DNA of 64,000 nucleotides from Vibrio gelatinilyticus (GCF_022836845.1 NZ_JAJNNZ010000017.1:17077-81076), one strand, 5' to 3'. Positions 52,612 to 62,154 are shown, numbered from the stretch's first letter. The notes: a model not told the origin generated them from the sequence alone. Made by a program: numbers and translations.

Positions 52612-53889
52612 TTATGCTTTCTTGAGTACTGCATAATAGAATCCGTCCATATCGTGTTCACCCGGTAAGATCTGTCGACCCGGTTGAGCAGGATCGGAAT
52701 CAATAAGTTGTGCGTCCTGTGTTCTTGCTAAAAACGCTTTCACTTGTTCGCTATTTTCTTGTGGTGTGATTGAACACGTGGCATACACCATAGTGCCGCC
52801 AGATTTCAATTTGAGCCACATAGCATCAAAAATCTCTCGTTGCAGCTCGGCCAGTGCATCAATGTCGTCGGCGCGTCGCAGCCACTTAATGTCTGGATGA
52901 CGACGGATCACTCCTGTCGCAGAGCAAGGAGCATCAAGTAAGATGCGATCAAATTGTTCTCCGTGCCACCATTCCTGTGGTAGACGAGCGTCACCACAAA
53001 TCACCTGAGCTTTAAGGTTGAGCCTTTCGAGGTTTTCATGAACACGGCTCAAACGCTGTTCATCGCAGTCAATGGCGACGACCTGACTGTTATTGGTGCG
53101 TTCTAGGATATGGGCTGTTTTGCCCCCAGGTGCCGCACAACAGTCCAGTATCAGCTCTCCGTCTTTCGGTTGCAGGTAGTTAAGAGACAATTGTGCAGCG
53201 GCATCTTGAACCGATACCCAACCCTTATCAAATCCCGGTAATAAACTGACATCACAAGGCGTTGCTAATTTTAAAGCATCTAATGCTTCTGGGTGTGTGG
53301 TGGAATCTATACCTTCATTTTTGAGTAGTTGCTGGTAATCGTCTCTTGAATGATGCTGATGATTGACGCGTAACCACATTGGTGCCTTTTGGTTATTGGC
53401 TTCAATGATCTCAGTCCATTGCTGTGGGTAGCTGTTTTGCAGCAACTTGAGAAGCCAGCTTGGATGAGAGTATTTGCCAGCATTATGGCTCAGTGACTGT
53501 TGGTCGAGCTGTTCTTGATTACGTTGGTAGTTTCTTAATACTGCGTTAATCAAGCCTCTTAAACGCGGTCCTTTAAGGGTTTTGGTTGCTTCAACGGTTT
53601 CACCCACGGCAGCGTGAGCTGGAATGCGCATATAACCAATTTGATAGATGCCCACCAAAATTAAGTGATGGAACACACGCTGCTTGCCTTTTAATGGTGA
53701 CTCCATGAGCTCAGATGCGATGGATTCTAAGCGAGGCAAAATACGCAACGCGCCATAGCAAATCTCTTGCAATAGTGCGTGATCGCGTGGGCGAATATTC
53801 TGTTGTTCCATTGGCAGAACATTAGAGAGAGATTGGCCCTTGTCGACCACCTGGAAGAGTACGGATGCAGCAGCAGCACGAACGTTCAT
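52612..53889 (-). CDS. rsmB: 16S rRNA (cytosine-967-C5) methyltransferase RsmB
   Basis: SAM-dependent methyltransferase of C967. The 425-residue protein has an N-terminal NusB-like domain (MNVRAAAASVLFQVVDKGQS), the SAM motif LDCCAAPGGKTAHIL, the first catalytic region LLDAPCSATGVIRRHPDIKW and the nucleophile Cys in MVYATCSITPQENSEQV. In the fmt-rsmB-trkA order of gammaproteobacteria. Confidence 0.97.
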   Translation of the reverse strand: MNVRAAAASVLFQVVDKGQSLSNVLPMEQQNIRPRDHALLQEICYGALRILPRLESIASELMESPLKGKQRVFHHLILVGIYQIGYMRIPAHAAVGETVEATKTLKGPRLRGLINAVLRNYQRNQEQLDQQSLSHNAGKYSHPSWLLKLLQNSYPQQWTEIIEANNQKAPMWLRVNHQHHSRDDYQQLLKNEGIDSTTHPEALDALKLATPCDVSLLPGFDKGWVSVQDAAAQLSLNYLQPKDGELILDCCAAPGGKTAHILERTNNSQVVAIDCDEQRLSRVHENLERLNLKAQVICGDARLPQEWWHGEQFDRILLDAPCSATGVIRRHPDIKWLRRADDIDALAELQREIFDAMWLKLKSGGTMVYATCSITPQENSEQVKAFLARTQDAQLIDSDPAQPGRQILPGEHDMDGFYYAVLKKA

Positions 53890-53959
53890 TGTAGATACCT
53901 AATGTATGAGGGCCGACATACGAAATGCTGGCCCTTGATTTTTCACAGTGTGACCAGAA

Positions 53960-54907
53960 TTAGCTCAACACAGAGTTAACTTCAAACCAGCTTGCTTTTG
54001 AATTAAGCACGTCACTGACGGACATGGCTTTCTTGCCAGGAACCTGAATAGATTCAAGCACTAATACGTCTTTACCTGTTGCAATGTAAATGCCGCTTTT
54101 ATCGGCTTGAATGATGGTGCCTGGTTGAGCGTTGCAAGTTTGTTTGTCGACGCGACTTTGCCACACTTTTATGTTGTTTTCTGCTACCGAAAAGTAGCTC
54201 ATTGGCCATGGGTTAAAGGCTCGCACGCAGCGTTCGATAAATTCGGCTTCTAGGTTCCAATCTATTCTTGCTTCGTCTTTGCTTAGCTTGTTTGCGTAGT
54301 TTGCCTTCTCATCATCTTGCTTAACGGGCACTGTGTTCCCATTTGCGATATCACCAAGGCACTCTACTAAAGCCTTCGGGCCAAGATCCGCCAGTTTGTC
54401 ATACATGGTTGCACTGGTATCGGTGGCCTCGATTGGTAAGGTTGCAATGCGTAGCATGTCGCCTGTGTCTAAGCCAATATCCATCTGCATAATGGTGACA
54501 CCCGTATCGGCATCGCCAGCCCAGATAGAGCGCTGAATTGGCGCCGCGCCACGCCAGCGAGGCAAAATGGAGCCGTGCACATTGATACAGCCTAGTTTTG
54601 GTGTATCCAGTACCGCCTGAGGTAGCAGCAATCCATAAGCCACGACTACCATGATGTCGGCGTCTAAATCTGCCAGAGCTTGTTTGGCTTCATCCGATTT
54701 AAAGTTTTCTGGTTGATACACTGCGATATCATGTTCAAGCGCAATGTTTTTCACAGGGCTGGCGGTTAATTTTTTGCCTCGACCTGCCGGTCTATCTGGT
54801 TGAGTATAGACCGCAACAACCTCATGCTCCGAAGACAATAACGCCGCCAGATGACGGGCGGCGAAGTCAGGAGTACCAGCAAACACAATACGTAATGATT
54901 GGCTCAC
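53960..54907 (-). CDS. fmt: Methionyl-tRNA formyltransferase
   Basis: Formylates initiator Met-tRNA using 10-formyl-THF. The 315-residue protein has the Rossmann-like start LRIVFAGTPDFAARHLAALL, the catalytic region INVHGSILPRWRGAAPIQRS with Asn and His, and MDIGLDTGDML with the Asp. A C-terminal OB-fold tRNA domain follows. Preceded by def after 20 nt. Confidence 0.97.
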   Translation of the reverse strand: MSQSLRIVFAGTPDFAARHLAALLSSEHEVVAVYTQPDRPAGRGKKLTASPVKNIALEHDIAVYQPENFKSDEAKQALADLDADIMVVVAYGLLLPQAVLDTPKLGCINVHGSILPRWRGAAPIQRSIWAGDADTGVTIMQMDIGLDTGDMLRIATLPIEATDTSATMYDKLADLGPKALVECLGDIANGNTVPVKQDDEKANYANKLSKDEARIDWNLEAEFIERCVRAFNPWPMSYFSVAENNIKVWQSRVDKQTCNAQPGTIIQADKSGIYIATGKDVLVLESIQVPGKKAMSVSDVLNSKASWFEVNSVLS

Positions 54908-54927
54908 AGAAACCTCTCTTTATTTAA

Positions 54928-55440
54928 TTACTGTTGTTTAGCGTTAAAACGTTTAATTTTTTCTAACTTATCTTTAATACGTTTACGCTTTAACGGCGAC
55001 AAATAGTCGACGAAAAGTTTGCCGTCTAAATGGTCTAATTCGTGCTGAACACAGATGGCCAAAAGGTCATCGGCATCAAAAGCGAACTCTTTTCCATCTC
55101 GATCTAGCGCCTTAACCGAGACTTCAGCTGCTCGTGGTACCAGTGCTCGTGCGCCAGGTACAGAGAGACAGCCTTCTTCGATGCCGTCTTCGCCACGCTT
55201 TGCGGTGATCTCTGGGTTAATCAATACCATTGGCTCATCGCGTGTTTCCGAAATATCGATTACGACGATACGCTGGTGGAAATCCACTTGCGTCGCTGCA
55301 AGGCCAATACCTTCTTCGTCGTACATGGTCTCGATCATGTCATCGACGAACTTTTGAATTTCAGGGGTGACAGCTTCAACAGGCTTTGCGACTGTTCTAA
55401 GGCGATCATCCGGGAATGTTAATACTTGTAATACAGACAT
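54928..55440 (-). CDS. def: Peptide deformylase
   Basis: Metalloenzyme that removes the N-formyl group from new proteins. The 170-residue product (start MSVLQVLTFPDDRLRTVAKP, two codons inside the longest frame) has all three motifs: GIGLAATQ, EEGCLSVPG with the metal Cys, and QHELDHLDG with the two metal His and catalytic Glu. First gene of def-fmt, divergent from the LysM gene. Confidence 0.97.
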   Translation of the reverse strand: MSVLQVLTFPDDRLRTVAKPVEAVTPEIQKFVDDMIETMYDEEGIGLAATQVDFHQRIVVIDISETRDEPMVLINPEITAKRGEDGIEEGCLSVPGARALVPRAAEVSVKALDRDGKEFAFDADDLLAICVQHELDHLDGKLFVDYLSPLKRKRIKDKLEKIKRFNAKQQ

Positions 55441-55555
55441 ATACACTCAAAATCTTGAACTGTGCCGAATAGGCTAGGAACTCGTTGGTTCAATTCTAGA
55501 CATTTTGCGGCCTAAATGACAGCATCGCGTCAAACAAAGCATAGGAATGCGGGTT

Positions 55556-56659
55556 ATGAAATGGATTTATAGTCTCATTTTGAGTGTGGTTCTTGGTCTT
55601 TTTTCACTGAGCGTTCCTGTTTATGCTCAGCAAAACACCGTTCAGGTTAAACATGCTGCACCGAGGGTGTACACGGTGGTCGAAGGGGATACCCTATGGC
55701 ACCTATCTGAAATGTACCTCAATGATCCATGGCGGTGGTTAGAACTTTGGCGGCACAATACTCAACTTGCCGACCCCCACAGGATATATCCAGGAGACCG
55801 CCTGCAGTTAAGCTGGAATGGCAGTGCGCCATCGCTCTCCAAGAAAGAACGACGCACTTTATCTCCAAAAATGAAAAGGACGCGCAAGCAAGCCATAAGT
55901 ATTATCCCTAAGCCTTTGTTGATGCGTTATCTTAAACAGCAACACCTGATGACTGATAGTCAGTTGCAGCAAAAAGTGCAGCTACTGGGTTCAAGCCGCG
56001 GACTGAGCTTAATTAGTCAAGACGATCTTTTGTACCTTGATGATAATCATGATGAGCAACATTGGGGCATTTACCGAACGAGTGATCGTTATCAAGTGGA
56101 TGAGGCGAAAAATGCCATGACACAAGTGACCCTCGTTGCCATCGCGACCACTGTTAATCAACAATCAGCAGTGACAACCGTCCGAGTGGATGAATTGATT
56201 AGAGAGGTGCGACCTTCTGACATTATCTTACCCCTTAAGCAACCGATGGCAATTACGCATATCATGATGTTTCAGCCTAAACCTGCGCCAGATCTTCCTC
56301 AAATTCAACCTTTAGGGTCATTTGAAAAATTGACCTACCTTACTAAGGGGAGTGGGGTAGTGCTCGGTGTTGGGCGTGATCAGGGTATAGAGCTGGGCAG
56401 TACGTTTTCGCTCGATGTGCATAGCAATGAACAGCGCTTTTCAGATGGTACGGTCGGGCTGGGCTCACAACAAGACGAACAGACTGAAGCTCTGCCGATG
56501 ACTCGTATTGGCTCACTCATGGTGATTCAAGTTTATGATGAAATGAGTATTGCTGTTGTTACGCAGTCGCTCCAGCCTATACCTCATAATGTTTGGGTGC
56601 GCTCCCCTTTGCTAAGAAAACATCAAGATCATCTGGTTAAGGGGGATCATAGTGGATGA
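55556..56659 (+). CDS. LysM-domain periplasmic protein
   Basis: 367 residues with a signal peptide (MKWIYSLILSVVLGLFSLSV, cleavage after VYA). One LysM domain follows directly at about 40-90 (YTVVEGDTLWHLSEMYLNDP, then RIYPGDRLQLSW), the module that binds peptidoglycan glycan. The remainder has no motif I know beyond a repeated glycine-rich SGVVLGVGRDQGIELGSTF. The start at 55556 is chosen because AGGA lies 10 nt ahead and the signal peptide is complete. It overlaps dprA by 8 nt, a conserved arrangement upstream of dprA in gammaproteobacteria. Confidence 0.88.
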   Translation: MKWIYSLILSVVLGLFSLSVPVYAQQNTVQVKHAAPRVYTVVEGDTLWHLSEMYLNDPWRWLELWRHNTQLADPHRIYPGDRLQLSWNGSAPSLSKKERRTLSPKMKRTRKQAISIIPKPLLMRYLKQQHLMTDSQLQQKVQLLGSSRGLSLISQDDLLYLDDNHDEQHWGIYRTSDRYQVDEAKNAMTQVTLVAIATTVNQQSAVTTVRVDELIREVRPSDIILPLKQPMAITHIMMFQPKPAPDLPQIQPLGSFEKLTYLTKGSGVVLGVGRDQGIELGSTFSLDVHSNEQRFSDGTVGLGSQQDEQTEALPMTRIGSLMVIQVYDEMSIAVVTQSLQPIPHNVWVRSPLLRKHQDHLVKGDHSG

Positions 56660-57749
56660 ACAAGCGCTGGCCGCTTGGTTAACTCTTAGCTCTATACCCA
56701 AGATTGGCATTGCCAAACTCAACAAATTACTGTCATTAGACGCCCCTCAAAATATTGTCGAGTACAGTACAGAGCAATTACAGGCTATAGGATTTTCAAC
56801 GGCGCAAATTCGTCACGTGAAACAAGGCAATAAAGCCGTAGATGATTGTCTGACATGGTTACAACACGATGAACACAGCATTGTCACGGCGATGGATAAG
56901 CTTTACCCCCCACTATTGAAGCAAACCAAAGGGTATCCACCTAGTTTGTTTATTAAGGGAGATGTTCGTGCGTTGAGTTCACCTCAAATTGCGATTGTGG
57001 GAAGTCGCAATGCCAGCCCTGAAGGGATGGAAACTGCCCAGTATTTTGCTGGCGAGTTTGCGAGGCAAAACTTTGTGGTTACCAGCGGCCTGGCGATTGG
57101 TATTGATGGACACGCACACAATGGGGCGTTGTTGTCTGGTGGGCAAACCATTGCTGTGCTGGGTTCAGGGCTCAATAACATCTATCCCGCCCGCCACCGT
57201 GAATTGGCCAAACGTGTTGAAAAGCAAGGCGCTTTAGTGTCCGAGTTCTGGCCTAACACGACGCCTAGGCCAGAGTTCTTTCCTCGTCGCAATCGGATCA
57301 TCAGTGGCTTGTCAGCGGGTGTGTTGGTGGTGGAAGCAACCCAAAAGAGCGGTTCATTAATCACGACTCAATATGCGGCTGAGCAAGGACGTGAAGTCTT
57401 TGCCATTCCAGGTTCCATTCGTTTTGCCAATCACAGTGGCTGCCATTCACTGATTCGCAATGGTGCGTGTTTGGTTGAAGACCCTAATGAAGTCATCAAT
57501 GAAATAGATTCTCTGGTAAACTGGTCTAAAGATAATCAGCCAACGCTTTTTGACCAAGTTATTGAAACTGAAGAATTGCCATATCCTGAACTGTTAGCTA
57601 ACGTAGGAATAGAAGCAACATCGGTTGATATTTTGGCTCAAAAGACCCATATTCCTGTGCATGAGGCCATGACTCAGCTGCTAGAGCTCGAATTATCTGG
57701 ATATGTTGTGGCAGTTACCGGTGGTTATATTCTTAAGGGGAGAGGCTAG
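56652..57749 (+). CDS. dprA: DNA-processing protein DprA
   Basis: Binds incoming single-stranded DNA during natural transformation and loads RecA. The 365-residue product starts with GTG inside the end of the LysM gene. It has an N-terminal helical domain, the Rossmann-like core with GSRNASPEG, TSGLAIGIDGHAHNGAL, VLGSGLNNIYP, RPEFFPRRNRIISGLS and KSGSLITTQYAAEQGREV, and a C-terminal winged-helix domain. A parS-like 16-mer lies within its 5' part. Confidence 0.95.
   Translation: MDEQALAAWLTLSSIPKIGIAKLNKLLSLDAPQNIVEYSTEQLQAIGFSTAQIRHVKQGNKAVDDCLTWLQHDEHSIVTAMDKLYPPLLKQTKGYPPSLFIKGDVRALSSPQIAIVGSRNASPEGMETAQYFAGEFARQNFVVTSGLAIGIDGHAHNGALLSGGQTIAVLGSGLNNIYPARHRELAKRVEKQGALVSEFWPNTTPRPEFFPRRNRIISGLSAGVLVVEATQKSGSLITTQYAAEQGREVFAIPGSIRFANHSGCHSLIRNGACLVEDPNEVINEIDSLVNWSKDNQPTLFDQVIETEELPYPELLANVGIEATSVDILAQKTHIPVHEAMTQLLELELSGYVVAVTGGYILKGRG
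56809..56824. other. parS-like 16-mer inside dprA
   Basis: TTCGTCACGTGAAACA has the perfect core and right half TCACGTGAAACA of the ParB site but mismatches at positions 2-4 (13 of 16). It is a half-site candidate about 41 kb from the origin. Confidence 0.25.
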
Positions 57750-57751
57750 CT

Positions 57752-58228
57752 ATGATGATGGACATACTGATGTACCTGTTCGAAACCTACGTCCATAGCG
57801 ATGCAGAACTACAGGTAGATCAAGACGAATTAGAAGATGAATTGCTTAGAGCGGGATTTAGGCAAAAAGATATTTACAAGGCATTGCTTTGGTTGGAAGA
57901 CTTAGCGGCACTGCAAAACAGTGAGCAACAGTCGGCGATCCAAATGAGTGCATCGACTTCGACCCGTATTTATACTCAGCAAGAAATGTCACGATTGAGC
58001 GTGCAAAGCCGCGGCTTCATCATGTTTCTTGAACAGGTTGGCGTGCTGACAACAGAGACGCGTGAAATGGTCATCGATCGTGTCATGGGGCTCGAAACCA
58101 GTGAATTTGAACTTGATGATCTCAAGTGGATTATTCTTATGGTGCTATTCAATGTCCCGGGTAATGAAAACGCATATACGCTAATGGAAGAGCTTGTTTA
58201 CACCACTGAGCAGGGTATTGTTCACTAA
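57752..58228 (+). CDS. smg: Smg family protein (DUF494)
   Basis: 158-residue acidic conserved protein found next to dprA in gammaproteobacteria; function unknown. MMMDILMYLFETYVHSDAEL and the C-terminal DDLKWIILMVLFNVPGNENA are the family blocks. It follows dprA by 2 nt and precedes the zinc-ribbon gene by 21 nt, so it belongs to that operon. Confidence 0.88.
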   Translation: MMMDILMYLFETYVHSDAELQVDQDELEDELLRAGFRQKDIYKALLWLEDLAALQNSEQQSAIQMSASTSTRIYTQQEMSRLSVQSRGFIMFLEQVGVLTTETREMVIDRVMGLETSEFELDDLKWIILMVLFNVPGNENAYTLMEELVYTTEQGIVH

Positions 58229-58249
58229 CTTTTGTAATGAGACTGGCCA

Positions 58250-58819
58250 ATGAGTCGTAAGATTGACCATCAACTGTTTTCCGCCCATGAACATGCGTTG
58301 GAAAGCGAACCGTGCCCGCAATGTGATGTTGGTGAGCTTCACATCAAAAATGGTAAGCATGGTCCCTTTTTAGGGTGCAACCGCTATCCAGAATGTGATT
58401 ACATTAAACCTCTTCATCAAAATGATGGTCACATTGTCAAAGCGTTGGGAGTCGCGTGTCCTGAGTGTGGCGATGAGCTGCTATTGAGGCAGGGGCGTTA
58501 CGGGATGTTTATTGGCTGTAGTGCTTATCCAACATGCAGTTTTATTGAATCGCCAAGCGCCAATCCTGTTGTTGAAACACAAGATAAAGTTGCGTGTCCT
58601 GAGTGTGGCTCAGGCCATATCAAGGAACGAAAGACGCGATTTGGAAAAGTGTTTTACGCGTGTGATAACTATCCACAGTGTAAGTTCTCTATCAATCGAC
58701 CGCCCATTGCCGGGCAATGTCAGTTTTGCGGCTTTGGCTTATTGATGGAAAAGAAATCATCACCTTCGGGAGTGATCATCGAGTGCGCAGCACGAGGCTG
58801 CCATAAAGTTCAGGAATAA
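58250..58819 (+). CDS. Topoisomerase-type C4 zinc-ribbon DNA-binding protein
   Basis: 189-residue protein made of four zinc ribbons like those at the end of topoisomerase I. The Cys pairs are CPQC..CNRYPEC, CPECG..CSAYPTC, CPECG..CDNYPQC and CQFCG..CAARGC. There is no topoisomerase catalytic domain. It corresponds to E. coli YrdD, encoded after smg. A role in DNA binding is likely but unproven. Terminator follows at once. Confidence 0.88.
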   Translation: MSRKIDHQLFSAHEHALESEPCPQCDVGELHIKNGKHGPFLGCNRYPECDYIKPLHQNDGHIVKALGVACPECGDELLLRQGRYGMFIGCSAYPTCSFIESPSANPVVETQDKVACPECGSGHIKERKTRFGKVFYACDNYPQCKFSINRPPIAGQCQFCGFGLLMEKKSSPSGVIIECAARGCHKVQE

Positions 58820-58843
58820 AAAAACGGCCGAGGCCGTTTTTTT
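58818..58843. terminator. Bidirectional terminator between the zinc-ribbon gene and purK
   Basis: AAAAACGGCC-GA-GGCCGTTTTT with A- and T-runs on both sides. Confidence 0.88.
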
Positions 58844-58852
58844 ATGGGTGCT

Positions 58853-59983
58853 TTATAACGCTAAGGCGGCAGGCTTTAGTGCTGGGAATGCTTGGGCATC
58901 GAGTAACTCAGACAGTTCAAGTAAACTCTCCTTTAAGGCTGCTTTGTCGTGAGCACATACGTTGATGTGGCCCATCTTACGGCCTCGGCGCTTTTCTTTG
59001 CCATACCAGTGAACATGACATCCTGTTAATGCATAGACGGAATCACTCACTTGATCTTCACCAAGAATATTCACCATTGAGGTTGCGCGGATCGCTTGTG
59101 TGCTCCCAAGAGGCATACCGCATACGGCACGCAAGTGGTTTTCAAATTGACAGGTCTCAGCACCTTGCTGTGTCCAATGTCCAGAATTGTGCACGCGTGG
59201 CGCAATTTCGTTAACCAAAAGCTCGCCATTCACATCAAAGAACTCCAGCGCCAGTACGCCAACATATTGCAGACTATTGGCGACAGCTTCGAACATCGTT
59301 GCGGCTTGTTGCTGCAGGGCTGGTTCATCAATTGCTGTAGACAGCGTTAACACACCATCGGTATGAACGTTTTCTGCCAAAGGATAAATAGCAATGTCAC
59401 CTGATGCGTTGCGAGCGCCGACAAGGGAAACTTCTCGTTGAAAAGGAACGAACTCTTCGGCAACGATGGATTGATTCGGATTGTCTTGTAGCGCTTGTGC
59501 AAGTTCACACCAGACAGCATCAACATGCTCAGCAGATTTTAATCGCCACTGCCCTTTGCCATCATAACCACCGAGCGCAGTTTTGAGCACCATAGGTAAA
59601 CCTACATACTCAATCGCCGCATCAAAATCATCACGATTATTAATCACGGCGTATTTGGCATTCTTGACTTGGGCGCTATCAAGCAATGATTTTTCGATAC
59701 GACGATCGCCGCCCGCTTTAATTGCTTGTGTGGTCGGAAAGAACTTGCCACTTTTTTCACACACGTCTAGGACATCCAGCGGAATATGTTCAAATTCAGC
59801 AGTGATCACATCGGCATGTTCAATGGCAGTGGTTAAACCATTCCCTAGCACCTGTTGAGTGAGAGGGTGAACAATATTACCGCTGTTTACGTCAAATGCT
59901 GAGATTTTGATATTCAAAGGTGCGCCTGCTAGGGCCATCATTCTTGCTAACTGACCCGCACCTAAGACCAATACGTGTTTCAT
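58853..59983 (-). CDS. purK: N5-carboxyaminoimidazole ribonucleotide synthase
   Basis: ATP-grasp enzyme that makes N5-CAIR from AIR, ATP and bicarbonate in purine synthesis. The 376-residue protein begins MKHVLVLGAGQLARMMALAG (N-terminal nucleotide-like domain) and has the ATP-grasp loop KTALGGYDGKGQWRL. EEFVPFQREVSLVGARNASG and VNEIAPRVHNSGHWT follow. It follows purE by 2 nt. Confidence 0.96.
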   Translation of the reverse strand: MKHVLVLGAGQLARMMALAGAPLNIKISAFDVNSGNIVHPLTQQVLGNGLTTAIEHADVITAEFEHIPLDVLDVCEKSGKFFPTTQAIKAGGDRRIEKSLLDSAQVKNAKYAVINNRDDFDAAIEYVGLPMVLKTALGGYDGKGQWRLKSAEHVDAVWCELAQALQDNPNQSIVAEEFVPFQREVSLVGARNASGDIAIYPLAENVHTDGVLTLSTAIDEPALQQQAATMFEAVANSLQYVGVLALEFFDVNGELLVNEIAPRVHNSGHWTQQGAETCQFENHLRAVCGMPLGSTQAIRATSMVNILGEDQVSDSVYALTGCHVHWYGKEKRRGRKMGHINVCAHDKAALKESLLELSELLDAQAFPALKPAALAL

Positions 59984-59985
59984 GT

Positions 59986-60471
59986 TTAACCCTCAGATGG
60001 ATCGGGATTGGCGAGAACGGTGTCTGTTTGTTCTGCTCTAAATGCTTCGACTTTTTCCATGATGCTCTCATCGTGGGTGCCAAGAATCTGAGCCGCCAAA
60101 ATACCAGCATTCGCCGCGCCAGCTTCACCAATAGCTAGAGTACCTACTGCAATCCCCTTTGGCATTTGCACAATAGAGAGCAGCGAATCCATACCTTTCA
60201 AAGCGCGGCTTTGAACAGGAACACCTAAAACAGGCACACTGGTAAATGCTGCAGCCATGCCTGGTAAGTGCGCTGCGCCGCCAGCTCCAGCAATAATGAC
60301 CTTGATACCACGTTCTTTGGCACTGCTTGCGTAGTCAGCGAGTAGTTGCGGTGTGCGATGAGCAGAAACAACCTTGGTCTCGTAAGAAACGCCAAATTGA
60401 TCCAGCATATCCGCTGCAAGTTTCATTGTAGGCCAGTCTGATTTTGACCCCATGATAATACCGACTTTCAT
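59986..60471 (-). CDS. purE: N5-carboxyaminoimidazole ribonucleotide mutase
   Basis: Octameric mutase that converts N5-CAIR to CAIR. The 161-residue product starts MKVGIIMGSKSDWPTMKLAA (five codons inside the longest frame; GGAGCTTGAG ahead) and has the catalytic SAHRTPQ and GAGGAAHLPGMAAA loops. First gene of purEK, with a PurR box and a TATAAT in the upstream region. Confidence 0.96.
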   Translation of the reverse strand: MKVGIIMGSKSDWPTMKLAADMLDQFGVSYETKVVSAHRTPQLLADYASSAKERGIKVIIAGAGGAAHLPGMAAAFTSVPVLGVPVQSRALKGMDSLLSIVQMPKGIAVGTLAIGEAGAANAGILAAQILGTHDESIMEKVEAFRAEQTDTVLANPDPSEG

Positions 60472-60514
60472 CTCAAGCTCCTTCAAGCAATCATTGGTGA
60501 ACTAATTTTCGCGC

Positions 60515-60552
60515 ATTATACGAATAATTTTTAACAAGGAAAACGTTTGCGT
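60515..60552 (-). promoter_or_regulatory. purE promoter with PurR operator
   Basis: A TATAAT on the minus strand (60515-60520) is followed upstream by a 16-mer at 60537-60552. In plus orientation it reads AGGAAAACGTTTGCGT, 14 of 16 identical to the PurR operator ACGCAAACGTTTGCGT. It overlaps the -35 position, as repression would require. Confidence 0.75.
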
Positions 60553-60653
60553 GAGTTAAAAGTCAGTTTTTTCTGGATTCGTACGAAAGTTTTGAGGATA
60601 GTGCAGTTGAATTGTAAAATATTTGTATAAATCAATATTGAGAGGATGACAGG

Positions 60654-61211
60654 GTGGATAACTTTCAACTGGTGCTTGAGTCACTTATTGGTGGTGAAGT
60701 CATTGCTTACCCGACAGAAGGGGTGTTTGGTGTGGGATGTGATCCCGATAATGCTGAGGCCATACAAAAACTGCTAGCGGTCAAAGAGCGGCCTGTTGAG
60801 AAGGGGTTGATACTCATCGCTGATAACTATCAGCAATTAAGACCTTATATTGATGAACAGAAGTTGTCTGAGCAACAACTGGCAATCGTTCAGGCGAGTT
60901 GGCCAGGCCCAGTAACTTGGATAATGCCTGCGAGTGAACGTGTATCGTCTTGGTTAAGTGGCTCATTTGACACTATAGCGGTGCGCGTGACTGATCATCC
61001 ACAAGTGCGTCGCTTGTGCCAAGCATTTGGCAAACCTATTACCTCGACCAGCGCAAACCTAACGGGCCAACCTTCTTGTATGACCACGCAAGAAGTGAGC
61101 ATCCAACTCGGAAGTCGCTTAAGCGCCATTCTTGAAGGCGAAACAGGGGGGCGTGAACGGCCAAGTGAGATCCGTGATGCCAAAACGCAGCGAGTACTTA
61201 GGGCTGGTTAA
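60654..61211 (+). CDS. tsaC: Threonylcarbamoyl-AMP synthase TsaC
   Basis: Makes threonylcarbamoyl-AMP for the t6A37 modification of tRNAs. The 185-residue Sua5/YrdC-fold protein begins with GTG at 60654. It has YPTEGVFGVGCDP, KERPVEKGLILIA (the KxR-type active site) and TSTSANLTGQPS. It is followed by hemF, as in E. coli's yrdD-tsaC-aroE region. Confidence 0.95.
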   Translation: MDNFQLVLESLIGGEVIAYPTEGVFGVGCDPDNAEAIQKLLAVKERPVEKGLILIADNYQQLRPYIDEQKLSEQQLAIVQASWPGPVTWIMPASERVSSWLSGSFDTIAVRVTDHPQVRRLCQAFGKPITSTSANLTGQPSCMTTQEVSIQLGSRLSAILEGETGGRERPSEIRDAKTQRVLRAG

Positions 61212-61248
61212 TTTTAATCGCATTCATAAGAAAAGGATTGATATCTAA

Positions 61249-62154
61249 ATGTCACAGGTGAACAAGGATCAGGTCAAAGCATTCTTACTTGGCCTTCAAA
61301 ATGATATATGCCAGCAACTAGAGCAAGTTGATGGTGTTGCGACTTTTGTCGAAGATAAATGGCAGCGTGAGCTCGGTGGAGGGGGGCGCAGTCGAGTGCT
61401 CAAAGATGGCGGTGTGTTTGAACAAGGAGGCGTCAACTTCTCCCATGTGTTTGGTGACAAGATGCCAGCATCCGCGACGGCACATCGGCCTGAACTGGCG
61501 GGGCGCAAATTTGAAGCCATGGGCGTTTCATTGGTGGTACACCCAAAGAACCCTTACGTGCCGACATCTCATGCCAACGTTCGCTTTTTTATAGCAGAAA
61601 AAGACGGCGAGGCACCGATTTGGTGGTTTGGTGGAGGCTTTGACCTTACTCCCTTTTATCCATTTGAAGAAGATTGCCGACACTGGCACCAAACGGCTAA
61701 GTCTTTATGTGCTCCCTTCGGTGAGGATGTATATCAACAGCATAAGGAATGGTGTGACCGTTACTTCTACCTTCCTCATCGTCAAGAAACCCGTGGCGTC
61801 GGAGGGCTGTTTTTTGATGATCTTAACCAGTGGGGCTTTGACAGGTCATTTGACTATATTAAAGCTGTCGGGGAAGGGTTTACTCAAGCGTACCTGCCTA
61901 TTGTGGTTAGAAGAAAAGCCCTTTCTTATGGTGAACGAGAACGTGATTTCCAGCTCTATCGCCGTGGCCGATATGTTGAATTCAACCTGGTCTACGATCG
62001 TGGCACCTTGTTTGGTCTTCAAAGTGGAGGGAGAACCGAATCGATCCTTATGTCGATGCCGCCACTGGCTCGTTGGGAATACTGTTTTGAACCTGAAGTT
62101 GGATCTGAAGAAGAGCGCCTTTATCGTGATTATCTTAAGCCTCGCGCATGGTAG
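61249..62154 (+). CDS. hemF: Coproporphyrinogen III oxidase, aerobic
   Basis: Oxygen-dependent decarboxylation of coproporphyrinogen III in heme synthesis. The 301-residue protein has the signature GWxFGGG-like IWWFGGGFDLTPFYPFEED, HVFGDKMPASATAHRP and the C-terminal EFNLVYDRGTLFGLQSGGR. The product works in the cytoplasm as a dimer. aroE follows after 68 nt. Confidence 0.97.
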   Translation: MSQVNKDQVKAFLLGLQNDICQQLEQVDGVATFVEDKWQRELGGGGRSRVLKDGGVFEQGGVNFSHVFGDKMPASATAHRPELAGRKFEAMGVSLVVHPKNPYVPTSHANVRFFIAEKDGEAPIWWFGGGFDLTPFYPFEEDCRHWHQTAKSLCAPFGEDVYQQHKEWCDRYFYLPHRQETRGVGGLFFDDLNQWGFDRSFDYIKAVGEGFTQAYLPIVVRRKALSYGERERDFQLYRRGRYVEFNLVYDRGTLFGLQSGGRTESILMSMPPLARWEYCFEPEVGSEEERLYRDYLKPRAW

